Source: Puteibacter caeruleilacunae
GTDB taxonomy: Bacteria > Bacteroidota > Bacteroidia > Bacteroidales > Prolixibacteraceae
Direction of reading: 5' to 3'
Assembly: GCA_005217565.1 (NCBI GenBank)
Contig: SJCO01000006.1
Span: 170,388-234,387, forward strand
DNA length: 64,000 bases
Notes under the pieces: generated by a model
The model's input: only the letters and a program-made list of their open reading frames with translations
Database searches by the model: none
What the model was told of the DNA's origin: nothing
Shown here: piece by piece, positions 43,177 through 52,477 of the stretch
Position numbering within the stretch: position 1 is the first letter of the stretch
Layout: the number at the start of each line of letters is the position of its first letter
Position numbers and translations under genes: made by a program

Positions 43177-43192
43177 AATCTAAAAATCATTA
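43177..43192 (+). repeat. Two AATC octamers before nanA
   Basis: AATCTAAA and AATCATTA end five bases before the nanA ATG, in the position used by the arrays at 33661 and 38706. Confidence 0.6.
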
Positions 43193-43197
43193 GAATA

Positions 43198-44112
43198 ATG
43201 AAAAAAATAAATGGATATGTAGCTGCACCTTTTACTCCAATGAATGAGGATGGTTCAGTAAACTTAGAGCGTATTAAGGATTATGCCGAATTCTTAATCA
43301 AAAATGGTGCTGATGGAGCTTTTATTTGCGGAAGTTCAGGAGAAGGTGCTTTGTTGACTTCATCTGAAAGAAAAGCAGTGGCAGAAGCGTGGGTGAAAGC
43401 TGCAGGTGATAACCTAAAAGTGATTGTGCATACAGGTGGAACTAATTTAAGTGATCAGAAAGATTTAGCCTCGCATGCTCAGGAAATCGGAGCTTATGCA
43501 GTTGCTTCAATGGCTCCAGCATTCTTGCCTCCACGCAGAAATGAAGAGTTTGTAGCGTACTGCAAGGCTGTTGCTGATGCGGCACCAGAGCTACCATTCT
43601 ACTATTACCACATTCCTCCACTGAATGGTTTCACGATGTCGGTGGTCGACTTATTAAAGGCGGCAGATAAAGAGATTCCGAATTTTGCAGGAGTAAAATA
43701 TACTTACGACAATCTGTATGAATTTGATCAGTGTAAATATGTTGCTGATGGTAAGTTTGATATGTTACATGGATTGGATGAAACATATTTGTCTGCCTTG
43801 TCATATGGTTATTATGCCGGTGTTGGAGGAACATATAATCACTGCCTGGGACTATACAAACAGATGAAGAAGGAATTTGACGAAGGAAATCTGGAGAAAT
43901 GTCAAGAACTACAGCATAAATCGCATTTGTTTATTAACGTGTTGGGAATGTTCAGAGGTAATATTGTGTGTGGTAAACGTATTATGAAATTTTTAGGTGT
44001 TGATTGTGGACCTAATCGTTTGCCGCTTCAATCGATCTCAGATGAAGAGGAAAAGAAAATTTATACAGAATTAGAAAAGATAGGATTCTTTGAATTCGGT
44101 AATAAAAAATAA
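43198..44112 (+). CDS. nanA: N-acetylneuraminate lyase
   Basis: A 304-residue class I aldolase of the DHDPS/NAL family. The Schiff-base lysine is in FAGVKYTY (K167), and YYYHIPP gives the catalytic tyrosine (Y137). CGSSGEG near residue 48 binds the carboxylate of pyruvate, as GSTGE does in E. coli NanA. It cleaves sialic acid to N-acetylmannosamine and pyruvate in the cytosol. The genes after it supply transport and the next step (epimerase). A closely related lyase for other nonulosonic acids is the alternative, but the surrounding genes support sialic acid. It has its own upstream region full of repeats. Confidence 0.94.
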   Translation: MKKINGYVAAPFTPMNEDGSVNLERIKDYAEFLIKNGADGAFICGSSGEGALLTSSERKAVAEAWVKAAGDNLKVIVHTGGTNLSDQKDLASHAQEIGAYAVASMAPAFLPPRRNEEFVAYCKAVADAAPELPFYYYHIPPLNGFTMSVVDLLKAADKEIPNFAGVKYTYDNLYEFDQCKYVADGKFDMLHGLDETYLSALSYGYYAGVGGTYNHCLGLYKQMKKEFDEGNLEKCQELQHKSHLFINVLGMFRGNIVCGKRIMKFLGVDCGPNRLPLQSISDEEEKKIYTELEKIGFFEFGNKK

Positions 44113-44130
44113 GAGAGAATAAAGCTTTGT

Positions 44131-44226
44131 CTCGTTTTTGCGTCAAGTCACCGCATTTAGCAAATGCTATATCAAAAAGAAACAGTGTTGTTTCTTAAGA
44201 GGCAAAAATGAGAAGCCCGTACGGCT
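44131..44226 (+). repeat. Intergenic hairpin repeat, copy C
   Basis: CTCGTTTTTGC and GGCAAAAATGAGAAGCCCG enclose two smaller hairpins (GCATTT...AAATGC and AGAAACA...TGTTTCT-like). It is the longest copy of the family and lies between nanA and the mutarotase-transporter gene. Confidence 0.75.
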
Positions 44227-44264
44227 AAAGGATAATAGTAAATCAATTATTAACAAAAGACCAC

Positions 44265-46967
44265 ATGAGATCACAAATTATCATATCGATTCTCTTATTT
44301 ATCAACTCGTTGTGTACAGTGGTACCCTCGCAGGCGAATGATGCAATTATTAACAGTTTTAAATGGAAAGAGTTTCCTGATTTACCCGCAGGTAAGAATC
44401 AAAAAAAACAGCATGGTTTGGCATCTCCTTTTGGAGGAACTCATAATGATGTAGTGATTGTTGCCGGAGGGTGTAATTTTCCAGAAAAGCCTGTATACGA
44501 AGGGGGAGCAAAAAGATATTACAGCGACCTGTTTGTTTTGCTTGAAGATGAGGATGGTAAGCCAACTTGGTTGTCGGGTTATAACCTTGATCGAGAGGTT
44601 GCATATGGTGCATCAGTGAGTACAAAATATGGTGTGCTATTTATTGGAGGAAACAATAGTGAGCAGCATTTTAAGCAAGTTGATTGTGTTGCCTGGAATA
44701 ATAAAGAGTCTAAAATTAATGTGGAAAAGTGGCCAGAACTTCCTTTCTCGATGGAGCGGATGGGAGCTGCTTTGGTTGAAGATAAAGTATTTGTGGTTGG
44801 TGGTCTGAGTGATGGAAAGCTAAAGAATACACTTTTAATGCTAGATCTTTCGAAATATGGTAACGATGACTTTCAATGGGAAGTGATGCCTTCGTTTCCT
44901 GGCCCAGCCAGATTACAGCCTTTGGCTGTAGGTCAGAACGATGCAGAGGAAGGTCATTTATATGTTTTTGGAGGATCTAGTTTTCCTGATGATGCTGACA
45001 CACCTTCCATTACAACAGATGGATTGGAGTTTAATCCCAAGACTAATGCGTGGAGTGCAACATCAATAATCACTGATGATGAACAGTCGCGGGTTTCGAT
45101 GCATGGCGCTTGTGGAGTGGCTGAAGGTGTAAATCATATCATCGCAATTGGAGGAGTTAACTATAATCGATTCAATGATGCGTGGTTGAAGGAACGTTTA
45201 GGGAAGAAGGCTAATGAAGCAAATGATACTGTTGCTATCAATCAATATCTGACCTGGAAGTATGAATATCTCACACAACCCGTTGAATGGTATATGTTTA
45301 GTCGAAAGGTGATGGCTTATCATAGCGTTACTGATAGTTGGGCTGCGGTTGCAGAGTATCCTTTCCCAGGTCCTGCAGGTGCAGTGATGGTTCCTTGGAA
45401 GAAGGGATGGTTGGTGATCAATGGTGAAGTTAAACCTGGTGAAAGGTCTTCTAAGGTTTATTATGGAGAAATAGAGTATGATCCTGTTTTTGGCTGGTTG
45501 AACTGGACCTTGTTGATTGTTTATCTGGGCGGAATGCTTTATCTCGGTTATTTTTTCATGCAGCGCGAACGTAGCGCAAATGATTTCTTTACCGGAGGGG
45601 GGCGTATCCCTTGGTGGGCTGCAGGGATGAGTATATTTGCGACCATGTTGAGTGCCATTACTTTTATGGCTATTCCTGCTAAGACAATGGCTACCGATTG
45701 GAAGTATTTTCCGATGGCTGTTACCATATTGCTGATGGCTTTTCCTGTGGTTAAATATTACCTGCCGTTTTTCAGAAGATTGAATGTTACTACAGCATAT
45801 GAATATCTTGAGAAGAGGTTTAACTATACTGTAAGATTCCTGGCTAGTTTCTTGTTCATGATTTTCATGGTTGCTCGTATGGCATTGGTGTTGTTTTTAC
45901 CATCATTGGCATTGACTACCGTGACAGGTATTGATATTTATATCTGTATAATCCTGATGGGGGTAATCACTATTGTTTACTGTACAATGGGTGGAGTTGA
46001 AGCCGTTGTATGGGGTGACGTTATTCAAGGATTTGTGTTGCTCGGAGGTGCAATTGTAGCTGTTGTTTTCCTTGTGCTAGGGACTGATGGAGGTGCTTCG
46101 CGTTTGATCGATATTACCATTGAGCATCATAAGTTGCAAATGTTTGATTTTGCATTTGATCTTTCCAGTGCAACATTTTGGGTGGTTCTACTTGGTGGAC
46201 TGGCTAATAACTTAATATCTTATAGTGCCGATCAGACTGTTATTCAGCGTTACCTTACAACAAAGGATGAGAAGTCGGCCGGACAAAGTATCGTCTTTAA
46301 TGGCTTTATGAGTGTGGGCGTTTCGGTAGTGTTTTATTTTATCGGAACGGCATTATTTGCTTATTATAAGACGCAACCAGCAGAGTTAAATATGGTGATG
46401 GAGAATCCCGATTCTATTTTCCCTCATTTTATAATGACGAAGCTACCTATAGGAATGGCTGGATTGTTGATTGCTGCTATTTTTGCTGCGACTATGTCAA
46501 CGGTAAGTTCTAATATCAACTCTTTATCAACAGCGTTTACCTCCGATTTCTTTAATCATTTCTTCCCCAAAGTTAGTGACCGTAACCAGTTGGCTGTGGC
46601 CCGTTGGTCTGGTATTGTGTTGGGAGGAATTGGTGTTGCTTTTGCAGTGTTAATGGCAACTTGGAATATCCTGTCGCTGTTCGACTACTTCAACTACATT
46701 CTGGGTCTACTCGCAAGTGGCTTGGGTGGATTGTTTTTCATGGGTATTTTCATACCAAAGATTGATCAGCGTAGTGCCTTAATTGGCTTTTTTGCAGGGA
46801 CAGGAATCTTGTTCTGGATTAGTATGAATACCAATATATCATTCTTGTTGTTTGGATTTATTGGAATGTTCCTAACGGTTGCTGTTGCATGGTTGATTAG
46901 TCTGATTATACCTGCTAAGGAAAGAGATCTTGAAGGCTTAACATGGAGTACAATTAAAAAGTCATAA
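44265..46967 (+). CDS. NanM-like mutarotase fused to SSS-family sialic acid transporter
   Basis: A 900-residue fusion. A signal peptide (1-24) leads into a Kelch propeller (about 30-400) of the cyclically permuted sialic acid mutarotase type: HGLASPFGGTHNDVVIVAGGCNFP, FIGGNNSEQHFK, FVVGGLSDGKLKNTLL, YVFGGSSF and IAIGGVNYNRFN. From about 410 a sodium:solute symporter follows with some 13 helices, ANDFFTGGGRIPWWAAGMSIFATMLSAITFMAIPAK being the usual SSS start. Sialic acid released mainly as the alpha anomer would be mutarotated in the periplasm and then taken up with sodium. The fusion couples both steps in one chain. The epimerase gene follows after 35 bases. Confidence 0.92.
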   Translation: MRSQIIISILLFINSLCTVVPSQANDAIINSFKWKEFPDLPAGKNQKKQHGLASPFGGTHNDVVIVAGGCNFPEKPVYEGGAKRYYSDLFVLLEDEDGKPTWLSGYNLDREVAYGASVSTKYGVLFIGGNNSEQHFKQVDCVAWNNKESKINVEKWPELPFSMERMGAALVEDKVFVVGGLSDGKLKNTLLMLDLSKYGNDDFQWEVMPSFPGPARLQPLAVGQNDAEEGHLYVFGGSSFPDDADTPSITTDGLEFNPKTNAWSATSIITDDEQSRVSMHGACGVAEGVNHIIAIGGVNYNRFNDAWLKERLGKKANEANDTVAINQYLTWKYEYLTQPVEWYMFSRKVMAYHSVTDSWAAVAEYPFPGPAGAVMVPWKKGWLVINGEVKPGERSSKVYYGEIEYDPVFGWLNWTLLIVYLGGMLYLGYFFMQRERSANDFFTGGGRIPWWAAGMSIFATMLSAITFMAIPAKTMATDWKYFPMAVTILLMAFPVVKYYLPFFRRLNVTTAYEYLEKRFNYTVRFLASFLFMIFMVARMALVLFLPSLALTTVTGIDIYICIILMGVITIVYCTMGGVEAVVWGDVIQGFVLLGGAIVAVVFLVLGTDGGASRLIDITIEHHKLQMFDFAFDLSSATFWVVLLGGLANNLISYSADQTVIQRYLTTKDEKSAGQSIVFNGFMSVGVSVVFYFIGTALFAYYKTQPAELNMVMENPDSIFPHFIMTKLPIGMAGLLIAAIFAATMSTVSSNINSLSTAFTSDFFNHFFPKVSDRNQLAVARWSGIVLGGIGVAFAVLMATWNILSLFDYFNYILGLLASGLGGLFFMGIFIPKIDQRSALIGFFAGTGILFWISMNTNISFLLFGFIGMFLTVAVAWLISLIIPAKERDLEGLTWSTIKKS

Positions 46968-47002
46968 ATTGTTGTACCTATAATCATAAAACCATTATCA
47001 AA

Positions 47003-48193
47003 ATGATGACCATAAACCAAATAGAAGATTATATAAAGATTTACAGGGATGATTTGTTGGAGGATATCATTCCATTCTGGATAAAGAATAGTATCGACAA
47101 TGAATATGGTGGATTCATGTTTTGCGTCGACCGTGATGGATCTGTTATTGATACAGACAAGGGAGTGTGGCAAACTGGTCGATTTACCTGGACGTTAGGA
47201 ACTCTGTACAATGAAGTAGAACAGAAGGACGAGTGGTTGAAACTGGCGAAGCATGGTGTGGATTTTCTTGAAAAGTATTGCTTTGATGAGGACGGACGTA
47301 TGTTCTTTACTGTGACTAAAGAAGGTAACCCGATTCGTAAACGACGTTACTGTTTTAGTGAGTCATTTGCGGCAATTGCTTTTGCTGCCTACTATAAGGC
47401 AACAGGTGAAGAGCATTATGCAGAACGCGCTAGAGAATGCTTTGATATCTTTTTCCGCTATGGTACCACTCCTGGTTTAACAGAGCCTAAATTTACCGAG
47501 CATCGTCAAATGAAAGGCATGGGTATTCCTATGATCGGAATTGTAACTGCTCAGGAGTTGCGCAAAAATCTACAGGATGATTCTTATACCCAATATATCG
47601 ATCAATGGATTGACGAGATTAAGAAGAACTTCATTAATGAGGAATTTCAGGCAGTAATGGAAACCGTTGGTACTAATGGTGAGTTTCTGGATCATTTTGA
47701 CGGAAGATTGTTGAATCCAGGTCATGCAATTGAAGGATCGTGGTTTATATTGCAGGAGGCCCGTGAAAGAAATAATGATCAAGAGCTTATTGCTCTTGGG
47801 ACCAAGATGCTTGACTGGATGTGGGAAATCGGTTGGGATAAGGAGTATGGAGGTATTCTTTACTTTAGAGATGTGAAAGGATTACCGGTACAAGAATACT
47901 GGCAGGACATGAAGTTTTGGTGGCCTCAAAATGAGACGATCATTGCTACGTTGATGGCTCACGAGCTTACTGGTGATGAAAAATATGCAAAGTGGCATGA
48001 TATGATTCATGAATGGACTTTTAAGCATTTTCCTGATAGAGAAATGGGAGAATGGTATGGTTATTTACATCGCGATGGACGCATTTCTGTGCCTCTAAAA
48101 GGTAATATTTGGAAGGGCCCATTTCATATTCCTCGCATGTATCTTATGGCCTGGAAGTCGTTGGAAAGAATGAAAGAAAGTTTCAAAAAATAA
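47003..48193 (+). CDS. nanE: N-acylglucosamine 2-epimerase
   Basis: A 396-residue AGE-family alpha/alpha barrel enzyme without signal peptide. WQTGRFTWTLGTLY, RYCFSESFAAIAFAAYY, NPGHAIEGSWFIL, and MKFWWPQNETIIATL hold the conserved active-site arginine, glutamate and histidine residues of the renin-binding-protein type. In Bacteroides the nan route converts ManNAc to GlcNAc with this enzyme type rather than with a ManNAc kinase and ManNAc-6-P epimerase, and the same order (lyase, epimerase, transporter) is known there. The two ATGs at 47003 and 47006 are alternatives. It ends the nan genes; a kinase for GlcNAc is not in the window. Confidence 0.92.
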   Translation: MMTINQIEDYIKIYRDDLLEDIIPFWIKNSIDNEYGGFMFCVDRDGSVIDTDKGVWQTGRFTWTLGTLYNEVEQKDEWLKLAKHGVDFLEKYCFDEDGRMFFTVTKEGNPIRKRRYCFSESFAAIAFAAYYKATGEEHYAERARECFDIFFRYGTTPGLTEPKFTEHRQMKGMGIPMIGIVTAQELRKNLQDDSYTQYIDQWIDEIKKNFINEEFQAVMETVGTNGEFLDHFDGRLLNPGHAIEGSWFILQEARERNNDQELIALGTKMLDWMWEIGWDKEYGGILYFRDVKGLPVQEYWQDMKFWWPQNETIIATLMAHELTGDEKYAKWHDMIHEWTFKHFPDREMGEWYGYLHRDGRISVPLKGNIWKGPFHIPRMYLMAWKSLERMKESFKK

Positions 48194-48367
48194 ACTGTTT
48201 TCTAACATCAAAAAATGGTGATTAACCTCAGAACCTTGCCTGTTTCGATTGCGTTAAAAAAGTATCGCTTAACAATTACGAGAAAAGGTATTATCAATTA
48301 GTTACGCTTTGAGAGGTTTAGTTAATTGGGGTTTTTGAATAGATTGAGGTGAAATTAGTTTAAATTG

Positions 48368-48404
48368 AAAATGGGTGTCAGATTCCTCAGACACCCATTT
48401 TTTT
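48368..48404. terminator. Bidirectional intrinsic terminator
   Basis: AAAATGGGTGTC, a loop, GACACCCATTTTTTT. It separates the nan genes from the convergent pyrophosphatase gene and marks the edge of the glycan locus. Confidence 0.9.
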
Positions 48405-48409
48405 GTGCT

Positions 48410-49081
48410 TTAATCTTTATAAAGTAAATCACCAAGATGATCAAATCGTTCTGTATAATCTTGAATTGAACGGTTGATAACTTCGTGAGCTTCTTCTTTA
48501 CCGTAAGTATGTGTGATTTCAGAGTTACGATCTTGGCCAGGCATATCCTTGTAAGTAAGGAAATAGTGCTTTAATCTCTCAATAACCACTTCAGGACAGT
48601 CTTTAATATCCTTGTATTGACTGTAAACAACATCGTTTCGAAGTACAGCGATGATTTTATCATCAGCCTCATCTCCATCTAACATGCGGAAACCTCCAAT
48701 AGGTCTTGCCGAAACTAAGATGTCGCCATGGGCAATTGCCTTTTCTGTTAAAACAACAACATCAATCGGATCGCCATCACCTTTTACATTTTGGCGACCT
48801 GTTTTTTCCATGCAGTACTCTCCAACTTTTTTCCCACAGAAGGTTTGAGGAAGGAAACCATATACCGCAGGAACTACATTCGAATATTTCTGAGGACGAT
48901 CGAGGCGCAAATAGCCCGATTCTTTGTCGATTTCGTATTTTACAGTATCAGTTGAAACCACTTCAATAAATGCTGTCACGACTTCTGGTGCTTCATCTCC
49001 CAGGTTTACTCCGTGCCAAGGGTGTGATTTGTATCGTAATCCCATTAATCTGCCAATAGGATCTGATAATCTGTCTGCCAT
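48410..49081 (-). CDS. ppa: Inorganic pyrophosphatase (family I)
   Basis: A 223-residue soluble pyrophosphatase that hydrolyses PPi to phosphate. KYEIDKESGYLRLDR, the acidic DGDPIDVVVLTE metal site (D-x-D-P-x-D) and DDKIIAV are the family signature. The N-terminal extension (ADRLSDPIGRLMGLRYKSHPWHG) is longer than in E. coli Ppa and typical of one Bacteroidota branch. It is a single gene after the glycan locus. Confidence 0.95.
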   Translation of the reverse strand: MADRLSDPIGRLMGLRYKSHPWHGVNLGDEAPEVVTAFIEVVSTDTVKYEIDKESGYLRLDRPQKYSNVVPAVYGFLPQTFCGKKVGEYCMEKTGRQNVKGDGDPIDVVVLTEKAIAHGDILVSARPIGGFRMLDGDEADDKIIAVLRNDVVYSQYKDIKDCPEVVIERLKHYFLTYKDMPGQDRNSEITHTYGKEEAHEVINRSIQDYTERFDHLGDLLYKD

Positions 49082-49200
49082 CTTGAAATTTTTTTATGGT
49101 GTATATTTAAATATGATGCAAGTTTAACAAACTTTGAGTATAACACCATTCGAAATCAATTGTTTTCTCAATGGAGTTTGCTTTAAGTTCAAACACGACA

Positions 49201-50742
49201 TTAACCACCCCAGTTTTCCCGGTCCAGGTTTCTATAGTGAATTGCTTCTGCAAGATGTTGTGGTTGAATTGCTTGTTGATTGTCTAGGTCAGCAATGGTT
49301 CTGGCTACTTTTAAAATGCGATCATATGCTCGGGCCGACAGACTAAGTCGCTCCATTGCGTTTTTCAACAATGTAGATCCTTCTTCATTTGGAGTGGCAT
49401 ATTTTCTAAGCATTTTTGAGTTCATCTGTGCATTACAGAAAACGGTATCATCTTGATTAAAACGTTCTTCCTGAGTTTTTCTGGCAGCTATGACCCTTTT
49501 CCTTATCGCAGCACTATCCTCCTGAGGCGTGCTATTGTCTGATAATTTATTGAACGGTACAGGTACCACTTCCAAATGAATATCGATACGATCAAGAAGA
49601 GGGCCGGAGATTTTACTGAGGTACTTCTGCACCATCCCCGGAGCGCATAGACATTCCCTGTCGGGATGGTTATAGTAACCGCATGGACAAGGATTCATTG
49701 AAGCGACTAACATAACACTGGCAGGGTAGTCGACGGTAAACTTGGATCTTGAGATTGTAATTTTACGGTCTTCTAATGGCTGTCGCATCACTTCTAATAC
49801 CGTTCGCTTAAATTCGGGTAACTCATCCAGAAAGAGTACCCCATTGTGGGCCAAAGAGATCTCTCCTGGTTGAGGAAAACTACCTCCTCCTACCAACGCA
49901 ATATCTGATATGGTGTGGTGTGGAGAACGAAATGGTCGGGTGGTCATTAGTGATGTGTTTTTGTCAATCTTACCAACAACAGAATGTATCTTGGTTGTTT
50001 CCAGCGCTTCTTTCAAAGTGAATGGAGGTAAAATACTTGGAATGCGCTTGGCAAGCATTGTTTTTCCAGATCCCGGGGGGCCTATCATAATTATATTATG
50101 TCCTCCAGCTGCTGCAATTTCAAGAGCTCGCTTTACGTTTTCCTGTCCTTTGACATCTGCAAAATCCAGATCATTTTTTGATAGTTGAGCGTAAAATTGT
50201 TTTCGCGTATCTACTGTTGTCGGCTCAATATTTCCAGTTCCTTCAAAGAATTCGATAACTTCCTTTAAGTTTCTGGCTCCATAAATCTTCAGTCGATCAA
50301 CTACTGCTGCTTCCTTGGCATTAGCTTCAGGAAGAATAAATCCATCAAATCCTTCTTCTCTCGCTTTAATTGCAATTGGAAGGACTCCTTTTACCGGCTG
50401 TAAGGATCCATCAAGTGAAAGCTCTCCCATCAGTAGGTATTTTTCCAAATTATTGGCTTGGATTTGTTGGGATGCAGCTAGTATGCCAATGGCGAGCGGA
50501 AGGTCGTATGCCGATCCTTCTTTGCGAATATCGGCTGGTGCCATGTTAATTACGATTTTCTTTCCAGGAAGCTTATATCCTATGTTCGATAAGGCGGCTT
50601 CGATACGTTGTTGACTCTCTTTTACTGCACTGTCGGCTAGTCCGACTAAAAAGAACTTAATACCACGAGATACATCGACCTCGATGGTAATGGTTGTAGC
50701 ATCAATACCTTGTACTGTGCTAGCAAAGGTTTTAATAAGCAT
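49201..50742 (-). CDS. YifB/ComM-like Mg-chelatase-type AAA+ ATPase
   Basis: A 513-residue protein. An N-terminal Lon-like domain (about 1-170, with [18 protein letters not shown]) leads to an AAA+ module with [13 protein letters not shown], the [10 protein letters not shown] segment, LFLDELPEF (Walker B), and an ASMNPCPCG zinc-like cluster, then the C-terminal Mg-chelatase domain. Members act as helicases in branch migration during DNA uptake (ComM) or are of unknown role (YifB). The gene stands alone, about 120 bases from ppa. Confidence 0.93.
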   Translation of the reverse strand: MLIKTFASTVQGIDATTITIEVDVSRGIKFFLVGLADSAVKESQQRIEAALSNIGYKLPGKKIVINMAPADIRKEGSAYDLPLAIGILAASQQIQANNLEKYLLMGELSLDGSLQPVKGVLPIAIKAREEGFDGFILPEANAKEAAVVDRLKIYGARNLKEVIEFFEGTGNIEPTTVDTRKQFYAQLSKNDLDFADVKGQENVKRALEIAAAGGHNIIMIGPPGSGKTMLAKRIPSILPPFTLKEALETTKIHSVVGKIDKNTSLMTTRPFRSPHHTISDIALVGGGSFPQPGEISLAHNGVLFLDELPEFKRTVLEVMRQPLEDRKITISRSKFTVDYPASVMLVASMNPCPCGYYNHPDRECLCAPGMVQKYLSKISGPLLDRIDIHLEVVPVPFNKLSDNSTPQEDSAAIRKRVIAARKTQEERFNQDDTVFCNAQMNSKMLRKYATPNEEGSTLLKNAMERLSLSARAYDRILKVARTIADLDNQQAIQPQHLAEAIHYRNLDRENWGG

Positions 50743-50967
50743 GAGGTATTAAAATTTAAGAACATTAAAAGTACGAAAAATAATATTCGTATTGAATGAT
50801 AGGTGGGATTAAATTATTTACACTTAGAGGCTTTTTATAGTTTTATTTATTTACGCTTGAATGATCTTGTGCTCCTGATTTTAAGCCAGATTTTGGTCAA
50901 CTTGCATATGCCTTCTGGTGAACTTTTCTACAAAGTTATAGAAGATCTCTACAAAATGCCTAGTCTT

Positions 50968-51033
50968 CCCTAGGAGATTCTAAGGTTGGGGTGAGGCAGA
51001 GGTGAGGAGGGGGTAAGGTCAACCCTGGTAAGA
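50968..51033. repeat. 11-bp-period array
   Basis: CCCTAGGAGAT, TCTAAGGTTGG, GGTGAGGCAGA, GGTGAGGAGGG, GGTAAGGTCAA and CCCTGGTAAGA follow every 11 bases. In reverse orientation the units resemble the CTTACCAG units at 31358. It lies in a gene-free stretch of about 760 bases (50743-51506), which otherwise shows only the array at 51170. Confidence 0.6.
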
Positions 51034-51169
51034 CACACATAATATCCATTCAATCTCAACAATACCATATAGCAAAAGGATATAAGAATAGGAGTAGAGT
51101 TTGACTAAAACTTGTTTAGCTACCTATGTTGATTGGAATTTAAAATTAAAGGAGTAAAGTAATAATCGA

Positions 51170-51202
51170 GGCCTACTTGGAGCCTACTTGGAAACTACTC
51201 TG
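51170..51202. repeat. Short 11-bp-period array
   Basis: GGCCTACTTGG, AGCCTACTTGG and AAACTACTCTG are three consecutive 11-base units. AGGCCTACT also begins the array at 31314. Confidence 0.65.
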
Positions 51203-51506
51203 AGTTAGATCAAATTTTACTTTTCTTCGATTGTCTTCGATAGTTTCGGGGGAATAGTAGGAAAACTATAACTTAAAAGTGGTGTTTTTTTATCAAAATG
51301 TACCCAAAAAAGGGACACTTCAAAAAGAACGATGGTTAATTACCATGAGTTAATTACCATGATTGTAAAGTTAGTAAATATGATGTAAAAGAAAAGTTTT
51401 GTAACTTTATTTCTGTTGATAAAAAGGGTGTAAATTGTTGTACGATGCCAATTTGTTAATCTACGGTAATTTAAACTCAAGAATCTTCAAATCTAAGAAT
51501 CTGCAT

Positions 51507-52322
51507 ATGATGCGAGAAAAACTTCATGAAATAATTTTCGAGGCTGATACAAAGGTGGGAAGACTTTTTGATATCATCTTGTTGATTGTCATTTTGGTTA
51601 GTGTGTTAATGGTTGTTCTTGTGAGCGTTGAGTCTATTGAGGCTCGATGGGGGTATCATGTGACCATTGCAGAGTATATTATTACTGGTATTTTTACAAT
51701 TGAATATGGCCTGCGAATTTACACCGTAAAAAAAGCTAGAAGTTATATTTTTAGTTATTACGGGATTGTTGATCTTTTAGCGATTTTACCAACATTTCTG
51801 GAGTTGGTTTTGGCAGGAACGCACTTGTTAGTGGTGATAAGAGTACTACGTTTAATAAGGGTCTTCAGAATATTTAAACTTACACGTTATACCTCTGCCA
51901 GTACCTTGCTGGCAAGAGCCTTATGGGCCAGTAGAGCCAAGATCAGTGTTTTCCTGACGGCTATTTTTACATTGACAATTGTTATCGGAACTTTAATGTA
52001 TCTGATTGAGGGACCGCAGAATGGTTTTAGAAGTATACCTGAGAGTATATACTGGTCGATTGTAACAATGACGACAGTGGGGTATGGCGATATTTCGCCA
52101 GCAACACCATTTGGAAAATTTGTTGCTGGAATTGTTATGATCATCGGTTATGCTGTACTTGCGGTACCAACAGGTATCGTTTCGGTGGAATTATCGAAAT
52201 TAAGCAATGCAAAAAATACTCAGGTATGTCCGAATTGTTTAACTGAGCAGCATGAGGATGGTGCAAAGTACTGTCATGAGTGCGGTCAGAAGCTTAATCG
52301 GAATGACAATATGATTGAATAA
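51507..52322 (+). CDS. Voltage-gated-type potassium channel with C-terminal zinc ribbon
   Basis: A 271-residue six-helix channel. A voltage-sensor-like S4 is seen in VVIRVLRLIRVFRIFKLTRY, with arginines at every third place. The selectivity filter TMTTVGYGDISP lies between S5 and S6. A short cytosolic tail ends with CPNCLTEQHEDGAKYCHECG, four cysteines that make a zinc ribbon. Bacterial Kv channels rarely need such a tail, which may act in assembly or sensing. The ATG at 51507 fits the family start; a TTG at 51435 would add 24 residues without known likeness. Confidence 0.92.
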   Translation: MMREKLHEIIFEADTKVGRLFDIILLIVILVSVLMVVLVSVESIEARWGYHVTIAEYIITGIFTIEYGLRIYTVKKARSYIFSYYGIVDLLAILPTFLELVLAGTHLLVVIRVLRLIRVFRIFKLTRYTSASTLLARALWASRAKISVFLTAIFTLTIVIGTLMYLIEGPQNGFRSIPESIYWSIVTMTTVGYGDISPATPFGKFVAGIVMIIGYAVLAVPTGIVSVELSKLSNAKNTQVCPNCLTEQHEDGAKYCHECGQKLNRNDNMIE

Positions 52323-52348
52323 GACTGGTATGAGATAAAAATAAAGGT

Positions 52349-52356
52349 TATCTTTG
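52349..52356 (+). promoter_or_regulatory. -7 element candidate before the small membrane protein and mutL
   Basis: TATCTTTG matches TAnnTTTG exactly. No good TTTG is seen at the -33 distance, so the call is tentative. Confidence 0.4.
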
Positions 52357-52477
52357 TAATGAGAATAGCTGTGTTGACACGAATAAGTTAGAATTGTATG
52401 TGGGCTGAAACGGTTGAGTCATCGACTGTTGAAGTAGAAATGGTGAAGAACTCGTTGCAACGATAAAATTCGAAATT

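Noticed and set aside
51290-51330. GTACCC followed by GGGAC near the potassium channel as another regulon site
   Set aside because: The core is shorter (GTACCCAAAA), the context differs and the gene is housekeeping; probably chance.
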